A stretch of DNA of 64,000 nucleotides from Diphasiastrum complanatum. Its lineage: Eukaryota; Streptophyta; Lycopodiopsida; Lycopodiales; Lycopodiaceae. Each line of letters begins with the position of its first letter. The first letter of the stretch is position 1. Position numbers and translations under genes: made by a program. Location: NCBI GenBank assembly GCA_029204225.1, contig CM055113.1:6422647-6486646 (forward strand), written 5' to 3'. A model generated the notes under the pieces. It had not been told where the DNA came from, searched no databases, and was given only the letters and a program-made list of their open reading frames with translations. Shown here piece by piece: positions 36,071 through 48,260 of the stretch.

Positions 36071-36635
36071 GATCTGCGGCTGAAAAAAGTTAAAAATAAA
36101 TTTAAACATACAGAGGAGTAATGAGGATCGCACCACTACGCGGTGCAGGGAGTGCCCCACAACATGATACCGAGCTACTTTAACATTTGCAGGAATCACT
36201 GCTCTCGAGGCTGCCTGCCCATTCACAAGTGATCCAGACTTCAGATCACAGTCCATCCAGATGCAGCCACAACAGGAATTTGTAAATTTGCTATAACTAT
36301 TAACTTGCATTGTCATCTACTGGATAAATAATAATACTGCTACAGGTTGCTGTTATGTAGAAACTATGCTGCTCCTCAAATACTCACAATCGACTCGGTA
36401 TCAAGTTGTGGGCAGTAGTATAAATCTGATGCCTTCAATTAACTATTTGAATACAAGTCCAGAATGCTTCCTGACTGTGGGATGTCTGAATGCTTCTTGA
36501 TTGTGGGCACTGGGATGTCCTGAGACACATAGTAAGTACTTACTACTAAGTATTAGTTACAACTTTGAAGTTTGAACCTACTAATATACCGAAATGGGTC
36601 TCACCTATAGGGGACACTACTAGTGGCAAGTGCTG

Positions 36636-36692
36636 GGTTTTGCACACAACTCTTGGTTTTTCCACTGTGCACACACAACTCTTGGTTTCCTT
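36636..36692 (+). repeat. 31-bp direct duplication
   Basis: TGCACACAACTCTTGGTTTTT is followed by TGCACACACAACTCTTGG about 31 bp later. Confidence 0.7.
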
Positions 36693-36829
36693 GAGGTTTC
36701 CTAGTTTAGCACCATTTTTAATATTCACCAACTTAGTCCCCTGGACTTTTAAGTCTGACCATTTTTCATTCAAGCTTAAAACAGCACTTACAAATCTCTT
36801 GATGAAATTCACTGGCTAACAAATTAATC

Positions 36830-38200
36830 AATCCTTTGCAATTTTGGGAGGTGAAGAGAATCAAGATAGTTCTTTGGTGTCAATATTGGGAAACATACCT
36901 TTGCAGCATGGTAGATGAAGTTTGCCAAAATTCTTTAACAAAATTAGACTATAGTCTACCCTGCCTTACCTCGGTATATGTTAATGTGTTTTGAATGTTA
37001 CAAAAAAAATTTCGTTGCTATTTTGCAAAGGAGCAATGTTATGTCTTATCATTTATGTTAGATACTCTATTTTTCATTAAATTGTTTTGGATAAATGTTA
37101 ATGTCATCTGCACCAAGGTGGCACACATACCTCTAAACATATTCGTATTCATTCACATGTTTTCAAATGAGAGGCCCTACACCTAGGGCTTGTCGCTTAG
37201 CCAAGACAAGCCCTAGGTGATGATAATGTGGGCACAACACTCTTCAAATGACCTGCCTACTATCTATCTTGTATGCCTTGCTTGGCTTGAATCGTTTTTT
37301 ATAATGAACTTTGCCTATACGAGCTGGATCGCTTTCCTCCTCACTGATGGAGCTCGCTCTCTTCAAGTGGTTTCCTACACTCTTATCTTATTTTACTTCA
37401 TACAGGTGCTCCTCTACATATCTACTCGTTGCTTTTGCTAATAATCAGCCTAAAAACTGTTGCGTATCAAATGAGTAAACTGCAGATTACTTGAAATAGA
37501 TTTTTGATAAAATTTGACACTTTTGAAGCTATTTAAAAAATGCACAATATTTTTTTATCCAAAAAAAATTAGAAACATAAAATAAATCAATAATTCATTT
37601 TGTGTAAAAAATTGTGAAAGAATACATTTTTTTAAAATGCAATAATAGCAAATTAAAATTTTAATATAAATTGAAACAACTTTAAAAATTGAAAACAGTT
37701 AAAAATCTACTAAAGTTTGAAATTTTTATAAAAGCAATAACACAATTTAAAATAATGGGATGTCTAATTAATACCGAATATAAAGTTGTAAAATGAATTT
37801 GTCTTTTTCTATGTTTACCTTATCTTATTGTATACTTGTCAACTTAGAAACTATCTTTCAATTCGATTGTATTTAACACAATAATGTGAGGATCAAGTGA
37901 AAGAATATGTGCATCACCCTTCTAAAATGGACAATGATAAAGAATTTCATATTTAATTCATCATAATTGATAGCATAATAAAAACTATATCAAGACTGTT
38001 TTTTATAATCTAGGTACATTAGCTATGATTCAGAATATATTTTCTTTAAATTAATTTTTGATTATTAAAATATTAATAAAATTTAATTCTAATCAGTATC
38101 ATAATTATAATAAAACACAGAGCGATAAAAATGTATAATCATTCTTGCTAGTTGTATACAATTTCAATCAAAAAATAACATTAAATTACAGTGCTTATCT
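36830..38200. other. Very AT-rich spacer
   Basis: No gene recognised. 37480-38140 is exceptionally A/T rich. Confidence 0.6.
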
Positions 38201-38201
38201 A

Positions 38202-38203
<2 letters not shown>

Positions 38204-38249
<46 letters not shown>
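38204..38249 (+). repeat. (TA)n microsatellite
   Basis: About 23 TA dinucleotides. Confidence 0.97.
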
Positions 38250-38251
<2 letters not shown>

Positions 38252-38380
38252 CTCTCATGATAGAATTGAGCAAACAAAAAAAGTTCATCATACAAGAAAT
38301 ACACTACACATACAAACAATTGACATTTCCAAAATCTCACAGGTGACACAAAGTATTAGTTTTTGTATTCTTAATCAAAA

Positions 38381-41190
38381 TTATACATCCAATATTTCTT
38401 CATCAATATGAGTTGGTCGAGGTTGACCATCATCGTCATGGTCACCATCACCAACGTTACCAACATCAATATCTTCATCTTGGAGATCAACAAAATCTCC
38501 AAGTTCATCCTTCAGAGGAGGTTGTGAGAATTTTTTTTCCACAACTATACAATTTCTTTTTTTTTTAGTGCACATACTATAGTGTTGCCAGTTCCAGAAC
38601 AGAGATCCAAAATCCAATCATTTTCATAAGAAAATAAATCAATTAATTCATTAATTAGTCTCAGTGGCTTCTGGTAGGGATTAACCATGGCCCGAGAGAC
38701 ATTTGTGAATCACAACTTTTTTCTCACAATTGGGAAGGATAACACATTCGAGACATTTCTCTTATGACAATGTCATGCCAATCGACATTTGTCTAGCAAA
38801 GAAAAATAACCAACGTACATCATTTCAAAAGTGTTGTCACCTGGTGCATTATGGACATTTGTTTTGTGCCTGCTAAATAAAAATAGAGTAGAATGAAAAC
38901 AATGAATCAAGATAAACTAAATTGTGATAAAAAGGCTACTAAGAAAAAAAGCATTGAAATATTTCATACCAAATCATGGACTCATCTCCATGTGTTTCGT
39001 CTTTCAAAGCCTTAACAACAACAATAGCTTGATTAGTGGAGTGAAAAAAAAATGATTCTCCAAATTAGCAAAGCAGTGGTGATCTCCTTATAAGACTTTA
39101 CGACATGAAGAATTTGCTTATATATAATGGCATACTCATCAAAAGATAATCCCCTTAGCCTGCATCCATATGGAATATCAACAATAACCAGCGTGTAATC
39201 TTTCTTCGGCACAATCTGCACAATATCCTTCACATCACATGTGAAAACGACCCAATGCCACACATAGAGAGGATCTCTGGGAGAGGTAAATGAATGGAGG
39301 AGTGGATCCATGATCGAACTTGCATCTATCGCACTGCGTCTCTCCCTCTCCAAGCGGGCCAAATCCATATGTGTTCTAAAAAAATTCCCTAGAACATGAA
39401 ACTCCAAGGACCAAAGATTCGCTCTTGATTTTTGACATCACCAATAAATAATCTTGTCAATTTGAGCATCCAAATATGAATTTGAATCCAATAAATATTC
39501 ATGAACATGATATCTTATTTATAAGCAGGAAGAATCAAACTCACAATATTCTTGAATGTAATATAAAATTGCTTCAAGGCCTCTTCAGAACTGGACTGAG
39601 GATAGTCCTTCAATACTTGGTCCCAAGACGAGCAGTTAAGTCTGATCATGTCATTTGCTCATGCATCCTCATATACATCTTGTGCCTGCACCAGGAAAAT
39701 AGACTTAAATAAACATGATTGCTAGACCAAACAAATCATAACAAATAAAAAGAAACACTAAAATTATCCAGTAAAAAACATCAAATGATATCAGATATTG
39801 ATACCGTGTATCAATCTGAGAGATCAATATCCTTTTCAATACCAGAGATCGATATCAGATATCAACTTGTGGTAGCATTGATGTGGTACAATAAAAGCTA
39901 TTGATATATACTTACTAAAACTCATTAGCCATCTCTTCAGGCGACAAATCAAGCGATTTCACACTCGAAAGAATTGAAATTATAATCTTGTCATTCTTAA
40001 TTCCTTGCATAGCCCGCCAATATGTAACTTTCATATAATCCAGAAGAGTTTTAATTAAGACGTCTATTGTCCAATCCTTCTTGCAAAGAGCAATAGAGAG
40101 GTCATCTTTAGTTTTGGCTTGCCTTTGCCCCTTGAAGATCCCAGGTTGTGCTATTTTGAAGGCAAGCTAGAACAATTGTTCATATTTTCTTAAGGCATCG
40201 GAGGCCTTCACCTCATCAAAAACCAATCCAGTTTCTTTACAACAATGGATTCTTAGCTCAGTACTTACACGGTCATGAGTTGTGGAAAAACCAAGATATT
40301 CGTTGTGGAAAAATCAAGATATTCGTTGTGAAAAACCAACTCCTGTAGACAAATGACACCCCCAAACGATAGTCATTTTCATTGTTGTGGTCCCATGGCA
40401 AAAGTTTGGCCTCCTCCTCTACAAATCCTACATATATCTTGCATTCAATAGTTTTAAAATAGGGTGAGTCTGGGTATTTCCTTACCAGTTGTCGCCTTGC
40501 CTTTGCGGAGTGGCATCCACCGATAGCGAAATATTTGTATTCGTTTATCATGCCGTTTTTAAATGAATTTTTTTTGGAACAAAACAGCTTTCTATGTATA
40601 CATGGTGTCGGCTCAATGCTCTCTCCTTTAACAACAGTCACAGAGGCATAGGCCTGCTTGCTTGTTGTCAAGTACTTGGCAAAAATGTGAATCAGATTTG
40701 CACATTTAGCTATACTCTCAGCGATCTCCTTGCTTAACGGGACAAGGGTGCATTTCTCCACACAACAAAAGGACTAAAAAATGCAAAGCTCTCTTAATGG
40801 ACCTTTATTCTCAGTCTTAAACAAGATCTTTGAATCATCATCCTTGTCATATTAGATATCATGAATTTGACCTACCAACTTTGGTTTTCTAAAAACATAT
40901 AACCTTTTGTTCTAGACATCACCAACCATAGTTTATCACCTTTTACCATAACAACCCACAACTATACCACGTAGGAATGAAAATCAATATCTTCCTCAGA
41001 AACTTTCTCTATCGTTGTCCTTAGTAGGCGGTGGGGTTATCATGCACAGTAGAAACGTTTGATGGTAATTTACCGTCACCTCTTGGATGACCCGTCTTGC
41101 GTTTTTTATGTAATCTGGAGGCATGGACACATTTGAGGATATATGTTTTGATACTAGATCCAAAAAAATTGAATTTTTGTATTGCAATCT
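38381..41190 (-). pseudogene. ParB-like / beta-class amino-methyltransferase gene remnant
   Basis: Read right to left. A ParB-nuclease-like segment at 40761-40273 has YFAIGGCHSAKARRQL followed by an EEEAKLLPWDHN stretch, recalling the G-G-x-H plus helix pattern of ParB-like domains. The next exon ends at a GTAAGT donor near 39915. The methyltransferase part shows motif IV DIPYG (39179-39165), TTALLIWR, NPYQKP (38682-38665) and the SAM-binding motif DLCSGTGNT (38607-38581). This IV-before-I order defines beta-class N4/N6 amino-methyltransferases. A 100-bp intron (38969-38870) with phase-consistent ends supports a once-spliced nuclear gene. Stops, frameshifts and an A/T-run slip near 38555-38575 make it dead. 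Known members of the class methylate exocyclic amino groups of DNA bases; the target of this family is unknown to me. Confidence 0.72.
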
Positions 41191-41820
41191 GTAAAAATTT
41201 AAATAAATTATACTACTTGGGCCCTTATTGTAACTTTTAGGAAAATTGTTGAATACTTCGGTTGTTTACATATTTTGAAATTTAATTACAAATTTGCAAA
41301 AAAATTTGATGTATTTTTAATGTACTTTTAGTAATGGGTGTGATACTGTAGGACTTTTTTTTTTCAAATTGTGTCAAAAAGTGCCATTATTTAATGTGAT
41401 TCTAAGAATATTCCCTGATTTCCTTGAGATATTACCCATTTGATATGCAACGATGTTCCTAAGTGGCATCTCGGGGCTACCTTAGCCTCAGCTATGCCAA
41501 CCTACTACAATAATGAGCTATGTTTCAATGTGTTTAGTCATTGGACTTCAATTAAAGTCCTTAGGAAAGTTTAGAAGAGGGTCTAATGCTAGTCTCATGA
41601 CCAACCCTTGAATAAATGCAAGGTTGGCAATGATGAATCTAACCTACATAGAAACCAAGTGCATACATTTATGTCTTTGACTAGGCTTTCATTCGAGTAT
41701 CTTGTCTCATCATAGGAGTTATTGAGTACAAAAGGTCCCCATAAGAAATGCCATATAGAATGGATTAATATTTCAAAATAAATAATTAAAATACAAGAAT
41801 TGCCTATTTACAATACAAAA

Positions 41821-42033
41821 CCATTATGGTTACAATTGTGATTACAGTCACGATTAACCAAGGTTTCCTTCCAGAAAAATCATCTCTCCGAAGAAAGAAA
41901 GATGGCAAGAATTGAAAAGAAGAGCACCATTATGGTTACAATTGTGATTACAGTCATGGTTAACCAACGTGTCCCTCAAGAAAAATCATCTCTCCGAAGA
42001 AAGACAGATGGCAAGAATTGAAAAAGAAGAGCA
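41821..42033 (+). repeat. 106-bp tandem duplication
   Basis: CCATTATGGTTACAATTGTG at 41821 recurs at 41927, with GATTACAGTCA, TCATCTCTCCGAAGAAAG and GATGGCAAGAATTGAAAA shared. Confidence 0.9.
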
Positions 42034-42986
42034 CCACTACATTACATCGGATTGAGCACACTCAAAAAGAAAAATGTGTCATTAAAACATTTGCATCAAA
42101 GAGAAATCGTCATCTTCGATTAAGACTACATAAAATCATTACATCTCAAGAGAGAAAAGAAAGAAGGGCAATATTTGAAAATTAAGAGTGCCAACTACAA
42201 TACACAAATTGAGCAAACTAAAAACAAAAAGAGCACCATGACAACATTTGAATCAAAGAGCAATTCCCATATTTGTATACTACATAAAATGCTAAAATGG
42301 TATTGTGACATCAATAAAGGCACTTTGTATATTGCATTTATTTGATTTAAGTTAGCTGATCTTTGATTGTAACTTGCTTTTTCTTCTTACAATGAAACAA
42401 TTTCATCTCCATGTAGATCCTTGTAAACATTATTGTCCTTTCAAGCTGAAAGGGGTGTGAAAGCATCTTTGCTTGTTGTCAGTTGATGATTGTTTGCATT
42501 ATAGGGATGTTGATAGGAAAAACAATTTGGATTTATGTACATCCATGACAATAGATCCTAAAGGACCATATTCCATGCAACATCCTAAATTTTGTTTACT
42601 CTAGCTAATATGTTTTGTTTCATGAAAAGAATGGTCTATTAGGTTTTTGTGAAAGATTAAAAGAGTGTAGTAATGCACTTTCAATGGAAAAAATTCATTG
42701 TCTAGAGAATGTAGTTAGACATATATTTTCAAATATAAAGAACGACTAATATCATCTTTAAATCCTAGCTTTATATAAAAAAGTTCAGTTTCAGTGCATG
42801 CTCTCCACGAATTCTGCTCTCAAAAAAATACATGCATAAACAATGCACAAAATACATTATAATGTATATTTTTAGATTAGTAACATTGTGCTAGTGATTT
42901 TTCAAATATCAAAAGTCGCAGCCTTTTTTATTATGAGGTCCTATGCCTGAAATTAAGTTCAACCACACAAACTTGACAAAGAGCTA

Positions 42987-43008
42987 TGCTCAAACTTAAG
43001 TTTGAGCA
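42987..43008. repeat. 22-nt perfect palindrome
   Basis: TGCTCAAACTT followed directly by its reverse complement. An imperfect second copy (TCTCAAACTGAAGTTTGGGC) follows at about 43020. Confidence 0.85.
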
Positions 43009-43389
43009 CATGCTCCTGAGTCTCAAACTGAAGTTTGGGCACACAAGCATGTACTAGAGAATAAAGAGACAAAATTTATTTGTCAATTTTTTTTTGCAAT
43101 ACTACATTATTCTAAAATAATGGAATTTGATGCTAATATAATACATTGGATTCCAACATCCAAAAATTCCTAAACATTTCATTGGAGTGCATGTCAAAAT
43201 TTTTGACAAACAATAAAATCATGTCTATCTATCGAAAACTTACAGTTCTCATCAAAATTTGACATTGGTAAAATGCGCCAAAATTCGACAAGAAATAAAA
43301 TTCCAAAATTTTTATTGAAAGCTTGTCAAAACTTTTCGATAGATTGTAGAAGCCTCTCTGTCCATCGAAAATTTATAGTGGTTGTGAAG

Positions 43390-44060
43390 GTTTCACACGC
43401 ATGAAGGCCTCTCCAACACCCACAATGATCTTCTAAGGTAATTTGTGATTACACATAGATCTATCATAGAGATTGCATCCTACAATTTTCCTAGATTAAT
43501 TCTAAGGCAAGAGCACATTTTAATGCATAATGAATCCTCATTCAATTGGCACTCAAAGCAGTCAAAGTACATGAAAAAACTAAGTTCCCAACATGCTTTT
43601 AGAGAGAGAGAAATAGCTACTCTTGAGTAGAGAGAGAAAGTGAGTGAGCCCACAAGTAGAGAGAGAATATTAGGAAAAACAGTGTGTATCACATAGATTG
43701 CTTCACAACTTACTTGTATGTACAATAAGAGAGCACTTCCATATAGGAGTAGCTTGAGATCTAACATGAGGAATGCTTGAGAATGATTTGACCCCATTGA
43801 TTTCCTTTCTACATGATGATTGGACCCCCTAGATTTGCACCTCTCATCATGATTGGACCTCATGATTTTCACATCGCAATTTGATTGGGCCTCATGATGT
43901 GCACCACTAAACATGATTGGTCCACATTTAATGCACCTCTTAAAGTGATTGGCCTTGTGATCTATGCCTCTAAATGTGATTGGGCCAAACAGATGCATTT
44001 CAATCCTAACATGATGTGACAAATTCACTATCTCATTAGATCTCAAGTTTGATGCCTATT
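43390..44060 (-). repeat. Copia LTR remnant related to the E1 LTR
   Basis: On the minus strand six 31-33 bp units (CCAATCA..AGAGGTGCA) at 43990-43795 are followed by two TCTCTCTCTAC blocks, then CCTTAGAAGATCA and an ACGCATGTGAA-like box before TTCACA at 43390. This order matches E1. No internal element sequence is attached, so it looks like a solo LTR. Confidence 0.65.
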
Positions 44061-44299
44061 GATTGTTCAAAATCTACATAAATGAACTAAATTGATTAGG
44101 CCTACTCTCCATTGGAAAAATTGTCAACTAGTTTTGTTGGTTTATTGGCATTTTTGGAGGCCAACTTGAAATCCCAACTCAGAGATAGTTTCATATTTGT
44201 CAATAAGGGCCTAAACAGTGGATTTACTATTTTTTGCAAGTGGATAATGTTTGGGTGTGAAGCTTCTGAACGAAGTCTCAACCAAACAAGAGAAAGACA

Positions 44300-44908
44300 A
44301 TGAATACTATGAAGAATAGTGATGACTATGATTAACAAGATCGTGGATTACTTACAGAACAAAGATTAAGAGCTGTTCTTTTGTGTTGAAAGGATTATCA
44401 GTGTAGGAGTCTTAGACTGCCGTAAAAGAGAGATTGCAGAAATGATTAGGCATCTTGGACAACCATGCAATCCTCTATATAAGGGAAGCTCCTTAGATCC
44501 TGCTTACGAATCCTAGACACAAAAGGATAACACACTGTGGAGAAACCACCCAACCAAGTAGAAGCATCCAATCAATCTCTAGAAACGTCACCCCCAAGCC
44601 AAGGAACAAGAAGCATGAATGTAGAGTGAGAGCTTGGCAATGAATAAAGAACCATGATGAGGAGTAGGGCGAGTCCTATGCATGGTCCAACTATTCATAG
44701 AATTGCTTTTGATAACTCTACACATGCATACACTGTCTCATACCTTGTCTAAACTCCATTTAGTGTGTTCTGGGCCTGACAAGGATATTAGTTACTTTCG
44801 AGTCACGTCCAGTATGGCGTGGCATAACTAACAACTTGTTTCACTGGAGTATCGCGTATCCAAGGTTAGGATTATACTGTATCCTATGTACTGGTCATAG
44901 AAATGACA
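44300..44908 (-). repeat. 3' LTR of a chromovirus-type Ty3/gypsy element
   Basis: On the minus strand it begins TGTCATTTCTATGACCAG at 44908, directly after the purine-rich GAGGGAAGAA. CTCTATATAAGGG near 44473 is a TATA-type box. The far end is estimated. Confidence 0.6.
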
Positions 44909-45080
44909 TTCTTCCCTCTTAAATTGTTTCTATCCTTAGAAACTAAAATTTGAGAATTTCTTCTTTATGCTATCAACTCTCTCTCATGAATCATCGATAT
45001 CATCCTCAGTATGACCCTTCCACCGAATTAAGCACTCAGAGATAGAACGATTTCTCAGGTTCCAAAGGTACACTAAATGA
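44909..45080 (-). pseudogene. C-terminal chromodomain scrap of a Ty3/gypsy pol
   Basis: The minus strand encodes LRNRSISECLIRWKGHTEDD, close to the chromodomain (RWKG..ED) at the end of chromovirus integrases. A TGA replaces the expected Trp shortly after (DDS-stop-ER). It leads directly into the polypurine tract and LTR at 44908. Nothing further upstream of this element is preserved, because another gypsy fragment in the opposite orientation begins at about 45135. Confidence 0.55.
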
Positions 45081-45134
45081 CAAATCTTCCAAATGGGATA
45101 AATCCTCATCCAATCCAACTGTATCACCATCATG

Positions 45135-46520
45135 TAAACTTAGTTTCAAATGACTTACAGACTACCAAGTGCTGAAAAAGCAACTGCACCAGTCAACAAT
45201 GATCTTCCTGATGCGTGCCTTTTTCAGATCGATGCTACACCCTTATGGGCTGAGGAGATCACTCGGTTCCTCACAACAGGCCGACTAAAAGAAGGCCTGA
45301 CTACAACGGAAAAAGAAAATTTTAAATAAAAGCAGTGCCCTTTCAGTTAATTGCGGGACAACTTTACAAAAGGGGCGTTGACGGCATTATTCGATGATGT
45401 GCTTATGAATCTGAGATACGACCGATAATATCTCAGGCTCATGAGGGCATTGGAGGTGGCCATTTTTCTACTGAAGCCATAGGGAAGATTATCCTTCGAG
45501 CGGGATTGTGGTGGCCATCTTTGTTTGAAGACACATTTGTTGTCATTAAAGCATGTGATGTTTGTCAACGAGCAAAGAAAAATACCAAAGCAAACTTCAC
45601 ACCATTGACTTCCATTATAGAAGGCGAAGCCTTCCATAAGTGGGGGATTGACTTTGTTGAACCCATCAGTCCAGCAACGAAACATAGCTAAGCTCGATAC
45701 ATCCTCATAGCCATAGATTACGCCACTAAGTGGGTAGAAGCTCGAGCAACGAAGGACGCCAACGCAAAAACAGTTGCACGTTTTCTTTACACAAATATTA
45801 TTATCCGTTTTGGTTGTCCCATAGAGCTTGTTAGTGATCACGACACACGTTTTTTAAATGCTGTCGTTGATAATCTCCTACGCCATTACCTTGTTGTTCA
45901 CAGAAAAAGTACACTGTACTATCCTAGGTGTAATGGCCAGGCTGAATCAACTAACAAAACGATCTGTAAAATTTTAACCAAGATAGTTGAAACAAGTCGC
46001 TCTGACTGGGAAACAAAACTTTTCTCAAGTATCTGGGCTTACCGCACCACCCCAAAGAAAGCCACTGGGTGGGTTACCCCTTTCCACTTAGTATATGGTC
46101 AAGAGGCGGTAATGCCCGTAGAATTCTTAGTACCTTCGCTAAGAGTTGTAGAAGCTTTTTCAACAGATCTTTGTGAAAAGCCTCCAATAGAACAACAAGT
46201 CAAAACTAGGCTCTTCACGTTAGCCCAGTTATGCGAGACAAGACTAATATCTCATCACGCACAACTAGTTAACAAACGACATCAAAAAGCTTGGCATGAC
46301 CGTCACCTGCGCAATAAAGATCTACACTTAGGTGACCAGGTACTTCTTTATACATCAAAGAAGCACCCCGACAAATTGAAGTTCAGAAGTGAGGGGCCAT
46401 ACGTTATTAACAAAATATTTCCTAATGGTGCAGTCCAGTTACAAACACTTGATGAGACACTCCTAGACACTGTCGTAAATGGTGGTCGTCAACGACGGTA
46501 CTACAAAGAGTTGTTCTTTG
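45135..46520 (+). pseudogene. Ty3/gypsy integrase with RNase H-integrase linker (element E6)
   Basis: Starts after RNase H (RLPSAEKATAPVNNDLPDAC, WAEEITRFLTTGRL). The HHCC zinc domain follows (LYKRGVDG, AHEGIGGGHFS, CDVCQRAK), then the catalytic core: D in WGIDFVEP, D in LVSDHDTRF (usually SDNGTEF) and E in NGQAESTNK. The C-terminal region (KAWHDRHL, LHLGDQVLLY, FRSEGPYVI, RRYYKEL) closes near 46512. TAA follows ATKHS near 45689, and the open frame is otherwise interrupted until about 46112. The style resembles the Tat/Athila branch without a chromodomain. No envelope-like gene is seen after it; the following frame (Phe/Leu-rich) looks non-coding. Confidence 0.85.
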
Positions 46521-46937
46521 TTGACCCAATTAGGATCTTTTTCCTTGAAAAAAAAATGTTATTTTATTCCTTTCCTTGTACATCTCGTCTTTCATGCCTA
46601 TTGTTCACCTCGTTCCTTGTTTATACTTCATATCATTACTTATGTACATTCTATGCATTTTTTTTTTCTCTCCTTCTGTTCATACTCATGGATCATGGAT
46701 GTTCGAGATCGACAACTGATAGGCTACACCTTAGGAAATCATTCTCACACTTCGGCCACCTCACCTCTGTCTCACTGGTATCTCAGGGTAACCAACATTC
46801 CTCGAGATACACCTCTTTCATAAGAACTTCTCTCTGAGCTACAGTCCTATTTTCTTTGAAGTTCTTCACTTGCATCAAACAGATCCATATATGCATCATG
46901 AGATTTTCTCAAAACCTCAACCGAAGTACTCCTGTCA

Positions 46938-47222
46938 AATCTTGACCGAAGCGGTTCTGTCAGATTTCGACCGGAGCCTTTCTTCAAATCTCGACCAGAG
47001 CAGTTCTGTCAGATCTCGACCAGAGCAGTTTTGTCAAATCTCGACCGAAGCAGTTCTGCCAGATCTTGACCAGAGCCTTCCTTCAGATCTCTATCGGAGC
47101 AGTCCTTCAAATCTCGACTGGAGCCTTCCTTCAGATCTCGACCGGAGCAGTCCTTCAGATCTCGACTGGAGCAGTCCTTCAGATCTCGACCGAAGCAGTT
47201 CTGTAAAATCTCGACCGAAGGA
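46938..47222 (+). repeat. 24-25 bp minisatellite, unit around TCTCGACCGGAGCAG
   Basis: About 12 imperfect units (CAGATCTCGACCGGAGCAGT), giving an 8-residue SDLDRSSP-like frame that is open only because the unit is a multiple of three. It lies between the integrase and the polypurine tract of E6. Confidence 0.9.
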
Positions 47223-47512
47223 CCTACATTCCAATTTCATGAACCGGCATGTCCCATCTCCCTTGCAACCAGACAATGGTGGCAATAAATGCCCTCACCC
47301 CGAAGCCATTCGCACCTCAGCGAAGTGTGAAGCTCAAGGATTTTTTGGCGACGATCTGCGGCGATCTTCCTGCTATCGTGGCCAATCCTGGCGCTCGACT
47401 GTTCAATCCTTCAGTCACCATCTCTACATCGTTACCTCTCTCTTTTAAGCACCATCACTGAAACTTTCCACACCAACGTCGCCGACAAAATACCTCATAT
47501 TTCAAGTTTTGC

Positions 47513-47525
47513 ATGCTGAGGGGTA
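47513..47525 (+). other. Polypurine tract of E6
   Basis: CATGCTGAGGGGTAG precedes TGTCACGCGAGC, the expected junction between interior and 3' LTR. Confidence 0.7.
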
Positions 47526-48260
47526 GTGTCACGCGAGCACTCATCACGCTCCCGTCACACTATTAAACATCCTAAAATCACTATCACAAACCAGATACCT
47601 TCAACCCGCTTCATTCCTCATAGATCCACATCCTTAACATTACAACCATTGTCAAACACCTCCACTTGCTCCTATTCCACTCCCTATCTTTCTTAACTCA
47701 ACCTCACTCTGTTCACCCTCCTTTACATCGTCCTCTTTTGTTTACCACCCACACCGCTCTATCCAACACAACCATCTTCCACATATCTCACTTTCCAAAC
47801 CCTTTCATACATCACTCCCCACACACTTTCCGAACCATTCCGCACCGCCATTTCTCATCTCAACCGGAGCCCCCTCCTTCAACACTCAACCGAAGTCCGC
47901 CATTTTCCATCTCAACCGGAGCCCCCTCCTTCCAAACTCAACCGAAGTCCTCCACTTCCCATCTCAACCGGAGCCCTCTCCTTCCAAACTCAACCAAAGT
48001 CCTCCACTTCCCATCTCAACCGAAGCCCCCTCCTTCCAAACTCAACCGAAGTCCGCCATTTTCCATCACAATCGGAGCCCCCTCCTTGCAAACTCAACCG
48101 AAGTCCTCCACTTCCCATCTCAACTGGAGCACCCTCCTTCCAAACTCAACCAAAGTCCTCCACTTCCCATCTCAACTGGAGCCCAACCCTTCACATCTCA
48201 ACCGATGCCCTTTCCACTGTCTCACATCTCAACCGAACCAGTTTTTCCATAATCTTCCTT
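47526..48260 (+). repeat. 3' LTR of gypsy element E6 (right end uncertain)
   Basis: Begins TGTCACGCGAGCACTC after the polypurine tract. It contains a C/T-rich minisatellite and stops before the ATG at 48277; no partner LTR is in the window. Confidence 0.55.
47856..48215 (+). repeat. 52-bp minisatellite inside the E6 LTR
   Basis: About seven units, each made of two 26-bp halves (CATCTCAACCGGAGCCCCCT and CAAACTCAACCGAAGTCC). The core CTCAACCGGAGC resembles that of the other minisatellite at 46.94-47.22 kb. Confidence 0.9.

Larger units (their letters stand above)
41200..43380. other. Spacer with small repeats
   Basis: No gene recognised apart from the duplication and palindrome listed separately. 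Confidence 0.55.

Noticed and set aside
39033-39407. Reading this frame as an isolated short gene
   Set aside because: It is one exon portion of the larger ParB-like/methyltransferase remnant; flanking exons carry the other motifs.
43480-44046. 188-aa minus-strand frame with repeated SNH units
   Set aside because: Translation of the 32-bp LTR tandem repeats; not a protein gene.
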